Below, one piece after another: positions 35,075 to 43,426 of a stretch of 64,000 nucleotides of DNA (positions are counted from its first letter, which is position 1; the number at the start of each line of letters is the position of its first letter). This DNA is from Alkalibacillus haloalkaliphilus (lineage in GTDB: Bacteria; Bacillota; Bacilli; Bacillales; Alkalibacillaceae). The stretch spans positions 93,401 to 157,400 of the forward strand of contig NZ_BJYA01000012.1 of the NCBI RefSeq assembly GCF_007991275.1. Reading direction: 5' to 3'. A model generated the notes under the pieces. The model made no database searches. It had not been told where the DNA came from and was given only the letters and a program-made list of their open reading frames with translations. Made by a program: the position numbers and the translations under genes.

Positions 35075-35359
35075 ATGCTATACAAACACCCCTATGTCAT
35101 ACTTAGGCGAGAGATTGACCATATTAATTTTCAAAAAAAGTATATTGAAGATGAACACTTTATTGAGCTATACGAAGACAAAATCATAACAGCCGAGAAT
35201 AAATTTGACCTTAAAATTGTCTTTGATATGTCATATAAAATGCTGTCAGACAAATACGGATTTTTTTACTTGCACACAACAAAAGGCGTCTTTACGTACC
35301 AAGTAAAACAAGATCCTGCAGAACTGATTGCTCAATTTAGAAAAGTCGAAATTAAGTAA
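35075..35359 (+). CDS. Uncharacterised protein, 94 aa (PH/YcxB-like fold possible)
   Basis: I do not recognise a named family with certainty. The 94 residues alternate short strands and end in an amphipathic helix: HFIELYEDKIITAENKFDLKIVFDMSYKML followed by GFFYLHTTKGVFTYQVKQDPAELIAQFRK. Strands then a final helix with 'F..ELI..FRK' recalls bacterial PH-like (YcxB/YokE) domains. AAGGAGTG lies before the ATG. It is 12 bases upstream of the ypcP exonuclease gene, so they are cotranscribed. Confidence 0.6.
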   Translation: MLYKHPYVILRREIDHINFQKKYIEDEHFIELYEDKIITAENKFDLKIVFDMSYKMLSDKYGFFYLHTTKGVFTYQVKQDPAELIAQFRKVEIK

Positions 35360-35371
35360 TGGAGGAGACCG

Positions 35372-36232
35372 ATGAACAAACACGTCTTATTAGTCGATGG
35401 TATGGCACTATTATTCCGTGCCTTTTACGCTACAGCAATGAACAATAATTTTATGATTAACAGTAAAGGAACTCCGACCAATGCGATTCACGGATTTATT
35501 CGTCATCTGTTAACAGCCACAAATACATTTCAACCATCACACGTTATTTGTTGTTGGGATATGGGGAGTCATACGTTTAGAAATGACCTTTATTCTGAAT
35601 ATAAGGCGAATCGCGGTGCCCCACCTGAAGAGTTAATTCCTCAGTTTGATTTAGTGAAAGAAGTTACAGAAGCAATGGACATCCCGAATGTTGGGGTAAA
35701 GGGTTTCGAAGCTGATGACTGTATCGGAACATTAGCTCTAACTTATCAAGGTGAAGCGGATGTAACAATATTAACGGGTGACCAAGACATTTTGCAGCTT
35801 TTAGATGATGGAATTCGAGTAGCCTTATTGAAAAAAGGGTACGGTAACTACGATGTATATGAATCAGATCGTTTCTTAGAAGAAAAAGGCATAACACCAA
35901 AACAAATGATTGACCTTAAAGCAATGATGGGTGATTCGAGTGACAACTATCCAGGTGTTCGAGGTGTTGGTGAAAAGACAGCTTTAAAGCTATTAATTAA
36001 CCATGGATCTCTAGATGCGATCTTAGATAATTTAGATACATTGACGACAGCACAAAAGACGAAATTTGAAAACGACCTTGAAATGATTCACCTTTTACGT
36101 AAGCTAGCTGAAATCCATTGTCAAGCAGGAGTAACGTGTGATTTAAACGATGCAGAATTTAAAATGAATCGTGAACGTGTCATTGAAAAGTTCAACGAAT
36201 TAGAATTTAAACGATTAGGAGAATACGTCTAG
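35372..36232 (+). CDS. ypcP: 5'-3' exonuclease (FEN/Pol I N-terminal nuclease type)
   Basis: A 286-residue flap-type 5' nuclease equal to the N-terminal domain of DNA polymerase I, which removes RNA primers and flaps. Acidic metal ligands appear in LLVDGMALLFRAFYA (Asp), CCWDMG (Asp), GFEADDCIGTLA (Glu, Asp pair, about residue 112), LTGDQDILQLL (Asp pair) and GDSSDNYPGVRGVGEKTA (Asp residues plus helix-hairpin-helix). GGAGGAG precedes the ATG. It is followed after ten bases by a pyrimidine-dimer glycosylase gene. Confidence 0.93.
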   Translation: MNKHVLLVDGMALLFRAFYATAMNNNFMINSKGTPTNAIHGFIRHLLTATNTFQPSHVICCWDMGSHTFRNDLYSEYKANRGAPPEELIPQFDLVKEVTEAMDIPNVGVKGFEADDCIGTLALTYQGEADVTILTGDQDILQLLDDGIRVALLKKGYGNYDVYESDRFLEEKGITPKQMIDLKAMMGDSSDNYPGVRGVGEKTALKLLINHGSLDAILDNLDTLTTAQKTKFENDLEMIHLLRKLAEIHCQAGVTCDLNDAEFKMNRERVIEKFNELEFKRLGEYV

Positions 36233-36242
36233 GAGAGATCAA

Positions 36243-36683
36243 ATGCGTTTATGGTCAGTTCATCCAACATATTTAGATGCAAAAGGACTTGTCGCCCTAT
36301 GGCGTGAAACCTTACTGGCGCAAAAAGTCTTATTAGGTGAGACAAAGGGTTATCGTAATCATCCGCAGCTTATTCGATTTCGCGAGCAAGAGAATCCTAT
36401 AGGTGCGATTGGCCATTACTTAAGTGGTGTTCATGAAGAAGCGACGTTACGTGGCTATCGCTTTGATCGGACTAAAATTGTTGCGCCTGAAGAAGTTTCT
36501 GAAATACCTGTGACGACTGGTCAAATTGGTTATGAATGGGAGCATTTGTTAAGAAAACTAGAAACGCGAGACCCTAGTCGTTTTGACCAACTTAAATATT
36601 ATAATTCAAACGACTTAAAGCCACACCCAATGTTTAACATCATTGAAGGTTCCATAGAACATTGGGAAAGATTTGCGAAATAA
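36243..36683 (+). CDS. Pyrimidine dimer DNA glycosylase / endonuclease V-like protein
   Basis: A 146-residue protein of the T4 endonuclease V (Pyr_excise) type, which starts base-excision repair at UV-induced dimers. The N-terminal MRLWSVHPTYLDAKGLVALWRE is the family's hallmark; in T4 endonuclease V the alpha-amine of Thr2 is the nucleophile, and here the residue after Met is Arg, as in many cellular homologues, so catalysis by the T4 mechanism is not assured. Further motifs are RNHPQLIRF and the C-terminal HPMFNIIEG. It lies in an operon with a 5' nuclease, which supports a repair role. Confidence 0.82.
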   Translation: MRLWSVHPTYLDAKGLVALWRETLLAQKVLLGETKGYRNHPQLIRFREQENPIGAIGHYLSGVHEEATLRGYRFDRTKIVAPEEVSEIPVTTGQIGYEWEHLLRKLETRDPSRFDQLKYYNSNDLKPHPMFNIIEGSIEHWERFAK

Positions 36684-36704
36684 GTAAGAAAGAAAGGAAT
36701 TTGT

Positions 36705-37229
36705 ATGAGCCTAAAATTAGTTAAACCAACAACATCATTACAAGACGCCTATATGGATTTCTACCAAGAATGGGTAAATAGTGGGGAAGAAATTATACCT
36801 TCAGCATTAAGAAAAGATCCAACAAACTTTGAAGCACTCGTTCAAGGTTTAATAGATACTGAAGAAGGTGTAGGATTACCAGAAGGCTATGTTCCTGCGA
36901 CAACGCGATGGTTAGTCGATGAAAAGTATAAAATTTTGGGAGCTTGTAACATTCGCCACGATTTAACAGGCCCTTTACTCGAAACAGGCGGACACGTCGG
37001 ATACGGTGTTAGACCATCTGAACGAGGAAACGGGCACGCCACTTTTATGCTAAAAGAGACGTTAAAATTTCTAAAAGCATTAGAAGTACCGCGAGCATTA
37101 GTAACGTCTAATGATGATAACGAGGCGTCTATGCGTGTTATTGAGAAGTGTGGTGGTATGCAAGGTTTGCCTTTTACTGAGGAAGACGGCAATGTCGTTA
37201 GACGTTTCTGGATTGATCTTAGAGATTAA
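36705..37229 (+). CDS. GNAT-family N-acetyltransferase
   Basis: A 174-residue complete GNAT enzyme. The acetyl-CoA loop is GYGVRPSERGNGHATFML (about residues 98-115); NDDNEASMRVIEKCGG (about residues 138-153) is the usual following helix. The N-terminal LVKPTTSLQDAYMDFYQEWV and a long insertion place it with the predicted acetyltransferases encoded widely in Bacillus. The substrate is unknown. It starts 21 bases after the glycosylase gene and may end that operon. Confidence 0.88.
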   Translation: MSLKLVKPTTSLQDAYMDFYQEWVNSGEEIIPSALRKDPTNFEALVQGLIDTEEGVGLPEGYVPATTRWLVDEKYKILGACNIRHDLTGPLLETGGHVGYGVRPSERGNGHATFMLKETLKFLKALEVPRALVTSNDDNEASMRVIEKCGGMQGLPFTEEDGNVVRRFWIDLRD

Positions 37230-37322
37230 TACAAATGTATTTAGGTGATAAGGGTAATAGTTAGGGAATTGAGCTTTAATCTGTTATTCTTCAACTAACT
37301 AATGTTTAGGGGGACTTTACAC

Positions 37323-38285
37323 ATGGAGCTCTTAGGAATTCATCATTTATCAGCTATGACTAAAAGTGCACAAGAGAATGTTGATTTTTATACCAAAGTG
37401 TTAGGTATGAGATTAGTAAAGAAAACCGTTAATCAAGATGACCCTTCAATGTATCATTTGTTTTATGGTGATGAAGTTGGTAACCCAGGTACTGAGTTGA
37501 CTTTCTTTGAGATACCACGAATTGGGCAAAACCATGATGGCAATAACAGTATTTCTACGACATCATTGCGTGTGCCAAATGATCAAGCACTTAAATATTG
37601 GGAGGAACGTCTGACCCAATTTGACGTGAAACATGAAGGGATTGTTGAACAGTTTGGTCGTCTTGTCATCCCGTTTCGTGATCATGAACAGCAACGCTTA
37701 ATATTAGTGTCTGATGAGCACAATGAAGGTGTTAGCGGTGGCACAGCTTGGGAACATTCTAAAGCTGATCCTCAACATGGAATTGTTGGGTTAGGTCCTA
37801 TTCATTTAACCGTTCCAGACATTGAGCGAACGGAAACAGTTGTAACTGAAGTGATGGGGTTTAAGAGAGTTGGGACATATGAATTTACGCCAGCTGGAAA
37901 TGAAGTTGTTGTATTTGAAACAGGAAAAGGTGGAACTGGTGCTGAGCTGCATATTCATGTTCGTCCTGACTTGCCGCCTGAGCGTTTAGGGCGAGGAGGC
38001 GTACATCACGTTGCTTTTCGTGTTAAAAATGAAGAAGAGCTTCATCAATGGATTGAACGATTAAACCAATCTAAGCTTGGCAATTCTGGGTTCGTTGATC
38101 GGTATTACTTTAAATCTGTTTATTTTAGAGAGCCGAATGGAATACTGTTTGAGCTTGCAACAGATGGACCAGGATTTACGACAGATGAAGACGAACTGAA
38201 CTTAGGAGAAACGTTAGCATTGCCTCCATTTTTAGAAGAGAAGCGAGATGAAATTAGTCAAAAATTAAAGCCAATTGATTATTAA
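37323..38285 (+). CDS. Ring-cleaving dioxygenase of the VOC family (MhqO/MhqA-like)
   Basis: A 320-residue protein of two VOC modules (GIHHLSAMTKSAQENVDFYT at the start; GPIHLTVPDIERTETVV near residue 153). Metal ligand candidates are His in GIHHLS, His in GGVHHVAFRV and Glu in GILFELATDGPG. The family includes Bacillus MhqA/MhqO, which act on hydroquinones and are induced by quinone or catechol stress. AGGGGG precedes the ATG at 37323; seven upstream in-frame residues overlap that site. No MhqR-type regulator gene is adjacent. Confidence 0.87.
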   Translation: MELLGIHHLSAMTKSAQENVDFYTKVLGMRLVKKTVNQDDPSMYHLFYGDEVGNPGTELTFFEIPRIGQNHDGNNSISTTSLRVPNDQALKYWEERLTQFDVKHEGIVEQFGRLVIPFRDHEQQRLILVSDEHNEGVSGGTAWEHSKADPQHGIVGLGPIHLTVPDIERTETVVTEVMGFKRVGTYEFTPAGNEVVVFETGKGGTGAELHIHVRPDLPPERLGRGGVHHVAFRVKNEEELHQWIERLNQSKLGNSGFVDRYYFKSVYFREPNGILFELATDGPGFTTDEDELNLGETLALPPFLEEKRDEISQKLKPIDY

Positions 38286-38332
38286 TTGATTAAAAGCCAG
38301 CATACGTTTAAGTAGCTGGCTTTTAATCAAGC
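38286..38332 (+). terminator. Terminator after the dioxygenase gene
   Basis: TTGATTAAAAGCCAGC ... GCTGGCTTTTAATCAA is a 16-bp perfect stem containing an internal T run. Confidence 0.85.
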
Positions 38333-38419
38333 TAAAGTGTGGTAAAACTAACTTCATTTTTGACTGAAAACTGATACAATAAATAGATAGATTAATAGTT
38401 TATAGAAGGTGAACATATA

Positions 38420-38746
38420 ATGAGACAAGTCCATTGTCAAAACTGTGAAAAGTTAATTGAGACGAGGAAAGATTTGTTTACAACACAGATCTTTTTTATG
38501 GTCCAAGCTTATTGTAAACAATGTTACTTTGATAAGATTAAGAAAGTATCATCTTTAGCTGTTAGTAATACGCCACTTAATGGTCGTTATTCTAACTTTT
38601 TGGCGGGCCTTACGTTTGTAGGGTTAATTTTAGTCTACTTTGCTGAAATTGAGTACATTAAAATTCCTTTAATTTTAGTTTTATCTTTAGTTTTATTTAT
38701 GCGTATTTATTCATTTGTAAGGTTTGAGCGTCATTTGCCATTTTAA
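38420..38746 (+). CDS. Zinc-ribbon membrane protein of unknown function, 108 aa
   Basis: The N-terminus has CQNCEKL and, 30 residues on, CKQC (CxxC pairs at about residues 6-9 and 32-35), a likely zinc ribbon. Two membrane helices follow (about residues 62-78 and 81-96), with a basic end. I do not recognise the family. The gene is 15 bases from the EamA exporter gene and probably in the same transcript. Confidence 0.68.
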   Translation: MRQVHCQNCEKLIETRKDLFTTQIFFMVQAYCKQCYFDKIKKVSSLAVSNTPLNGRYSNFLAGLTFVGLILVYFAEIEYIKIPLILVLSLVLFMRIYSFVRFERHLPF

Positions 38747-38761
38747 AAGGTGTGTTTCGTT

Positions 38762-39646
38762 ATGAGAAGTAGTGTATGGCTCGTTTTAATCGGGGCTATT
38801 TTATGGGGAACAACAGGAACAGCACAAGCGTTAGCACCAGAAGAGTCAACACCATTAGTCGTAGGTGCATTACGGTTACTAATTGGTGGTGGCTCTTTAT
38901 TTTTATTGGTCTATTTTCAGAAGCGGTTATCGATCAAAGGTATACCAAAAAAGCCTTTACTCATTAGTGCAATTGCAATGGCATTGTATCAACCATTTTT
39001 CTTCTCAGGTGTTGACTTAACAGGGGTAGCGATCGGGACTGTTATTGCGATTTGTAGTGCGCCAATTTTTGCAGGCTTAATGGAAGGCGTTATACATAAA
39101 AGACTGCCTGACCTCGTTTGGGCTATTTCGACAGTTCTGGCGGTAGTCGGTTGCTTATTATTGTTTCAGTCAGGAGAGACGGTTACTTTTAATTTTCTGG
39201 GGATGATGTTTTCATTAATGGCAGGGCTAGCTTTTGCCATATACACGTTTGTTAGTAAAGATCTTGTGACCAATTATCCATCTGACGTTGTAGTTGCCGT
39301 CGTTTTTAGTACAGCCGCAATATTCTTACTGCCGATCCTTTTTGTTTATGATACGAGCTGGTTGGTTCAAAGTAGTGGTGCGATCAGTATGTTGCACTTA
39401 GGTTTAATTGCAACAGCACTAGCTTATTTGTTGTTTGCTAGAGGTTTGAAAGGAATTCCTGCATCAATGGCTGTTACGTTAGCTTTGGCAGAACCGGTAA
39501 CAGCAGCCCTTCTTGGAATCCTTTTACTTGGTGAGCCTTTAACGATCGTATCTGGGTTTGGCCTATTATTATTAATAATCGGTTTACTATTGCTTGCTAA
39601 TAAGCCTAAGGTTTTAAACTATATAACTGCTCGTAAAAAAAGCTAA
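38762..39646 (+). CDS. EamA/DMT-superfamily transporter
   Basis: A 294-residue membrane protein with ten hydrophobic segments in two EamA repeats: ILWGTTGTAQALAPEEST ... GALRLLIGGGSLF and LGLIATALAYLLFARGLKGI ... LAEPVTAALLGILLLGEPLT. Members export metabolites such as amino acids or import nucleotide sugars; no substrate can be named. AAAGGTG supports the ATG at 38762. Confidence 0.9.
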   Translation: MRSSVWLVLIGAILWGTTGTAQALAPEESTPLVVGALRLLIGGGSLFLLVYFQKRLSIKGIPKKPLLISAIAMALYQPFFFSGVDLTGVAIGTVIAICSAPIFAGLMEGVIHKRLPDLVWAISTVLAVVGCLLLFQSGETVTFNFLGMMFSLMAGLAFAIYTFVSKDLVTNYPSDVVVAVVFSTAAIFLLPILFVYDTSWLVQSSGAISMLHLGLIATALAYLLFARGLKGIPASMAVTLALAEPVTAALLGILLLGEPLTIVSGFGLLLLIIGLLLLANKPKVLNYITARKKS

Positions 39647-39670
39647 GCTTAAACGCTTAGCTTTATTCTT
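39636..39670. terminator. Bidirectional terminator between EamA and YggT genes
   Basis: AGCTAAGC-TTAAAC-GCTTAGCT with A and T runs on either side, between convergent genes whose last codons overlap it. Confidence 0.8.
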
Positions 39671-39968
39671 TATTCCAACGACGGTCAAAACCTGTTACTA
39701 AACTTGTTAGAAAGTAGCCTATGAGTGTATAAATTAAAAATGCGAAGATAGCAGAAAACTCAATGACAAACGTTCCATCTAGCACCGTTGATGGGAAAAT
39801 TCCTTCAAAAGGATGTAAGAGAGGATCACTAGTATTGTAAACCCATTCAACAAATGGTGCTGTTTCTGCAGCGCCGAACAGCTTTAATATAATTCGAAAG
39901 CCTAAAATCAATTGAACAATACCAATTACAATATTAATTAAATGATTTATAAATCCAATACCTTTCAT
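39663..39968 (-). CDS. YggT-family membrane protein
   Basis: A 101-residue protein with two membrane helices framing a short conserved loop, EWVYNTSDPLLHPFEGIFP, the YggT/YlmG signature. Family members are implicated in cell-division site or nucleoid placement and in osmotic tolerance. This gene lies away from the ftsZ-linked ylm cluster, so it is a second type. GAGGAGGGG places the ATG at 39968; 20 upstream in-frame residues lack a start signal. Confidence 0.85.
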   Translation of the reverse strand: MKGIGFINHLINIVIGIVQLILGFRIILKLFGAAETAPFVEWVYNTSDPLLHPFEGIFPSTVLDGTFVIEFSAIFAFLIYTLIGYFLTSLVTGFDRRWNKE

Positions 39969-40126
39969 TTTAACCCCTCCTCTACTTATTATGTTCCTCA
40001 AAGTTTTTCTTTTTAAACTTAAAATCAATTCTTAAAAATGTGCATTTATTATATGCTAAATCCCAGTTCTTGCATAAGATAATTTATACTTTGAGATTGG
40101 ATAGTCATAAGAAGGGAGTTCTTGTC

Positions 40127-41281
40127 GTGGGATTGAATGATGAAGTGTTTCTAAAAAGCGAACGACAAGTAGAATTATATGAAAAAGCGGCAAAGATAAG
40201 TGATCAAGTAAGCCAGTATGCTAAAGTAGCTGATCAAGAAGCCCGTTTTTTAGATCAAACGTTAAAAGTGTTAAAACGGTATAACTATTTATCAATCGTC
40301 TTACCAGAAACATATGGTGGGGAAGATTTAAGCTTATATGAATGGTTACTGATGCAAGTAAAAATAGCTGAAGGAGACGGTGCCACAGCTTTATCTGTCG
40401 GTTGGCATTTAGGTTTATTAATGGAAATTAAAGCAGAAGGAATTTGGTCTAATTCAATTAATGAATTTATTGCAAAAGAAGCAGCTAAACAAAAACTTTT
40501 TAACCGCGCATCAACTGAACGAAACACAGGAAGTCCTACACGTGGAGGAAAACCAGAAACGACCGCGGTCTTAGGTCAAGATGTATACCTGCTAAATGGT
40601 CGTAAAACGTTCACGACGATGGCTGAAAAGTTAGATTATGCATTAGTGTCAGCATATATGCCTGAAGAAGAGAGTGTCAGTTGGTTTTTAGTTGATATGT
40701 TAAAAGAAGGTGTATCTATAGACCGCACGTGGGATACGTTAGGGATGAGAGGAACTGGTAGTGATGACCTTGTATTGGATGATGTTTTGATTGATTCAGA
40801 ATTTCATGTAGAGCACAACGGTAACAAGCAATCATTACCTAAAGCATGGCTGTTACATATACCAGCATGTTATTTAGGGATTGCGCAAGCAGCTTTAAAA
40901 GATGCTGTTACATTTGCCAGAGGTTTTCAGCCGAACAGTTTAGATCACCCAATAGCGAAAACACATCAAGTAAGACAAAAGTTAGGTGAGATGAATTTGT
41001 TACTTATGCGTTCGCGTCACCTTTTATTTGATTTAGCAAGAAGATGGGATGAAGAAGAGCAAAGAGAACGGTTAGTAAATGAAATAGCTATGGTGAAAGT
41101 AAATGTTACGAATGATGCGCAACGGGTAGTCGATTTAGCAATGCGAATAGCAGGTGGTAGAGGTCTTTCAAAAACTTTTAACTTTGAACGATACTATCGT
41201 GATGTCCGAGCAGGGTTGCACAACCCACCATTAGATGATGTTGTTTACGAACAATTGGCAGCATTGGCCTTAGATGAATAG
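40127..41281 (+). CDS. Acyl-CoA dehydrogenase family protein
   Basis: A 384-residue flavoprotein with the three-part acyl-CoA dehydrogenase fold: helical N-terminus, middle beta domain (ASTERNTGSPTRGGKPETTA ... LLNGRKTFTTMAEKLDYALV) and C-terminal helices (RVVDLAMRIAGGRGLSKTFN ... YYRDVRAG). The middle domain ending GMRGTGSDDLVLDDVLI is typical. I could not place the catalytic Glu of fatty-acid enzymes, so a broader role (for example a nitroalkane or monooxygenase-like type) remains possible. The GTG start at 40127 follows AGAAGGGAG at eight-base spacing; 29 upstream in-frame residues are not supported. Confidence 0.85.
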   Translation: MGLNDEVFLKSERQVELYEKAAKISDQVSQYAKVADQEARFLDQTLKVLKRYNYLSIVLPETYGGEDLSLYEWLLMQVKIAEGDGATALSVGWHLGLLMEIKAEGIWSNSINEFIAKEAAKQKLFNRASTERNTGSPTRGGKPETTAVLGQDVYLLNGRKTFTTMAEKLDYALVSAYMPEEESVSWFLVDMLKEGVSIDRTWDTLGMRGTGSDDLVLDDVLIDSEFHVEHNGNKQSLPKAWLLHIPACYLGIAQAALKDAVTFARGFQPNSLDHPIAKTHQVRQKLGEMNLLLMRSRHLLFDLARRWDEEEQRERLVNEIAMVKVNVTNDAQRVVDLAMRIAGGRGLSKTFNFERYYRDVRAGLHNPPLDDVVYEQLAALALDE

Positions 41282-41351
41282 ACAGTATACTTGCGAGTAA
41301 AAATAGACAAAACTATAATGAATGTAATGATGCCATAAGGAGACGTTGATC

Positions 41352-41513
41352 ATGACGACCGTATTAATTATATCAATTGTGGTTATAGTCATTGTAACCA
41401 TACTAACCATCGTTGCTATTTCAAAAGGGTATGCGTATAGCCATCAAGTTGATCCTTTACCGGGTGATGAATCGGAAGAACCTAAAGGTACAGAAAAAAG
41501 CGAGGACAAATAA
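41352..41513 (+). CDS. ytzI: YtzI-like small membrane protein, 53 aa
   Basis: A single membrane helix (about residues 3-25) is followed by ISKGYAYSHQVDPLPGD and a charged tail; the SKGYxYxHxVDPLP motif is what I associate with Bacillus YtzI proteins. Function unknown. AAGGAGACG lies before the ATG. The last codons and stop form one arm of the terminator hairpin. Confidence 0.68.
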   Translation: MTTVLIISIVVIVIVTILTIVAISKGYAYSHQVDPLPGDESEEPKGTEKSEDK

Positions 41514-41530
41514 ATGTCCTCGCTTTTGTA
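41496..41530. terminator. Bidirectional terminator between ytzI and the redox gene pair
   Basis: AAAAGCGAGGACA ... TGTCCTCGCTTTT, a 13-bp perfect stem between convergent genes. Confidence 0.92.
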
Positions 41531-41947
41531 TTAATCTAAAGCATAATGGTTTAGAAATGCTTCAAATTCTTCTTCTGGAGCTGCGCCAACTATTCGGTTA
41601 ACTTCTTCACCATTTTCATAATGTACTACAGTAGGCGTGCTTTCAAGTCCATAATTGTGCCAGCCTTGTTCGTGCTCTAGTAAATTGTAAAGGACTAAAT
41701 CAACATCCATGTCCTCTGCAAGTGGTACTAAGACAGGTGTTGTTTCTAAACAGTATTGGCATTCAGGGCTATGGAAGTACACTGTCACTTGATCTTCCTC
41801 TTCTAACTTCGTTTCTAGTTCACCAGGTGTGACTTCGTTATCATGTAGCGGATCATCTGTAACGTCTTCAGAAGAAGCATCCACTAATAAAATTAGTGCG
41901 ATAAATAAAACAACGATGACACCACCGAAAATTAATAATTTCTTCAT
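41531..41947 (-). CDS. Membrane-anchored thioredoxin-like thiol-disulfide protein
   Basis: A 138-residue protein with an N-terminal membrane anchor (KKLLIFGGVIVVLFIALILLV) and an extracytoplasmic thioredoxin fold. The active site is CQYC (in FHSPECQYCLET, about residues 65-68), and the cis-Pro loop is ESTPTVVHYENG. CQYC differs from thioredoxin CGPC. Encoded directly after bdbC, it is probably the oxidase or redox partner that BdbC keeps oxidised, like BdbA or BdbD. AAAGGAGGA places the ATG at 41947, one base from the bdbC stop. Confidence 0.85.
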   Translation of the reverse strand: MKKLLIFGGVIVVLFIALILLVDASSEDVTDDPLHDNEVTPGELETKLEEEDQVTVYFHSPECQYCLETTPVLVPLAEDMDVDLVLYNLLEHEQGWHNYGLESTPTVVHYENGEEVNRIVGAAPEEEFEAFLNHYALD

Positions 41948-41948
41948 A

Positions 41949-42371
41949 TTAGTCCTCCTTTGAATATTTATAACCAATGACGCTTATAATGAGAATTAAC
42001 GTAAAGGCTGTCCCAGCAAGGAAAGGGATTGTAATAAACCCTCCCCAATTAATGTATTGAGCAAGACAAGAAACTTGTCCACATGAAGGTGATGAGTCTT
42101 GTAACAGCGTCACCTTTTGAATCGCATAATGATACCAAGACGTTAAAAGGCCGATAATTGAAAAGGCAATTCCATATATGAACACTTTATGGTCTTTAAT
42201 AATAATCCCAATTAAGTAGATTAATACAAGCGGGTACATGATAATCCGTTGGTACCAACATAAAAGGCATGGTTCGAAGTGTTTAATCTCAGAAAAGTAT
42301 AATGAACCTAATGTTGCCACTAAAGCAATGATCCAACTAAATACTGCTAAATTTTCAGCTCTCTTATTCAT
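41949..42371 (-). CDS. bdbC: Disulfide bond formation protein BdbC (DsbB-like)
   Basis: A 140-residue quinone-linked membrane oxidoreductase with four membrane helices. The two functional Cys pairs are CLLCWYQR (about residues 35-42) and CGQVSC (about residues 97-102). It re-oxidises an extracytoplasmic thiol oxidase, here most likely the thioredoxin-like protein of the next gene, and passes electrons to menaquinone. Confidence 0.94.
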   Translation of the reverse strand: MNKRAENLAVFSWIIALVATLGSLYFSEIKHFEPCLLCWYQRIIMYPLVLIYLIGIIIKDHKVFIYGIAFSIIGLLTSWYHYAIQKVTLLQDSSPSCGQVSCLAQYINWGGFITIPFLAGTAFTLILIISVIGYKYSKED

Positions 42372-42510
42372 TATACGAATCTCCTATCATTAAAACATTG
42401 AGACTATATAAGAATTATATTATGAATGGGTAATTAAAGTAAGTAATTTGTTTGAACATTTTCTAACTAAATAAAATAGTGTATGATTATAAAAGATTGG
42501 AGGTACATGC

Positions 42511-43299
42511 ATGGGTAAATTTCATAGTTTTAGCAGTCGAATTGGTACAGCCTTTGTGACGCTATTAATTGCATATGTTATATATTTATTATATTCAGGT
42601 TTTCATTTAGCAGAGGCTTATGAATTGTTATCAAACCCATTAATCTGGGCTATATTCATTTTATATTTAATGATTAGTTCTTATGTTAATGAATGGTTGG
42701 CTAAAAAGTTAGAAGACGATTCGAAAAGAATGTACGTATCACTTTATATGGTTTCAGGTATGCTTATTTGGTTTCTGGCCTATTCGCCATTTATTTTTTC
42801 ATCATTCTTAATGTACATATATTTAGTTTTGTATAGTAGTATATTTACGGTTGTGGCGTTTATACTATTTTATTTTATAGAAAGATATGCGAGACAGTCG
42901 AGGAAGCGACCATTTATTGTTGGTTTTCCTGCAATCGTTGTATTATTGGTCATTTTAATAGCTAACCCGTCAATTACTGAAGGGTTAACGATTGAACAAA
43001 GTGATCGTGAATATTATGCTTCATTTGATCGAATTAATGGAGAAGAAGTCGTAGAGATTCCAGTAGAAGCAGGTCATCATTATGAGCTTCGAGTTGACTG
43101 GGACTTAGAAGATGACGCACTTCCACACGGGTTAAAGATTCACCCTTCTGCAACTGATCTAGGATCTATTGAATATATAGGTGATGGTGACGAGTGGCTT
43201 TATGAATTAGACATAGCTCAAGACGGCGAACTGCCAATCATCTTTCACGGAAAAAACATCGAAGGATCAATTTCTTTTACATGGAATGAACTAAATTAA
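42511..43299 (+). CDS. Multi-pass membrane protein with C-terminal outer domain, unknown
   Basis: A 262-residue protein with five hydrophobic segments in residues about 10-165, then about 90 acidic residues that alternate short strands (EEVVEIPVEAGHHYELRVDW ... GELPIIFHGKNIEGSISFTW). The tail looks like a beta-sandwich domain facing outside. I recognise no family. GGAGG precedes the ATG. It stands alone with a strong terminator. Confidence 0.65.
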   Translation: MGKFHSFSSRIGTAFVTLLIAYVIYLLYSGFHLAEAYELLSNPLIWAIFILYLMISSYVNEWLAKKLEDDSKRMYVSLYMVSGMLIWFLAYSPFIFSSFLMYIYLVLYSSIFTVVAFILFYFIERYARQSRKRPFIVGFPAIVVLLVILIANPSITEGLTIEQSDREYYASFDRINGEEVVEIPVEAGHHYELRVDWDLEDDALPHGLKIHPSATDLGSIEYIGDGDEWLYELDIAQDGELPIIFHGKNIEGSISFTWNELN

Positions 43300-43307
43300 T
43301 TTTACAA

Positions 43308-43340
43308 AGCTGCTGATGGTAAATCAGCAGTTCTTTTTTT
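43308..43340 (+). terminator. Terminator after the unknown membrane protein gene
   Basis: CTGCTGAT-GGTAA-ATCAGCAG followed by TTCTTTTTTT. Confidence 0.9.
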
Positions 43341-43361
43341 ATTAAGAATTTGTAAATCAGG

Positions 43362-43389
43362 TTGAAATGTGAGGGGTAAAACCTATATT
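43362..43389 (+). promoter_or_regulatory. Promoter of the arsRBC operon
   Basis: -35 TTGAAA (43362-43367), 16-bp spacer, -10 TATATT (43384-43389); an alternative -10 TATAAT lies at 43389-43394. The ArsR operator candidate follows directly. Confidence 0.5.
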
Positions 43390-43392
43390 ATA

Positions 43393-43412
43393 ATATAAGC
43401 ATTTACTTATAT
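43393..43412. promoter_or_regulatory. Candidate ArsR operator
   Basis: ATATAAG-CATTTA-CTTATAT, a perfect 7-bp inverted repeat just after the -10 region and before the arsR ribosome binding site; similar AT-rich repeats are bound by ArsR/SmtB repressors. Confidence 0.6.
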
Positions 43413-43426
43413 AGGGGTGGTTGAAC

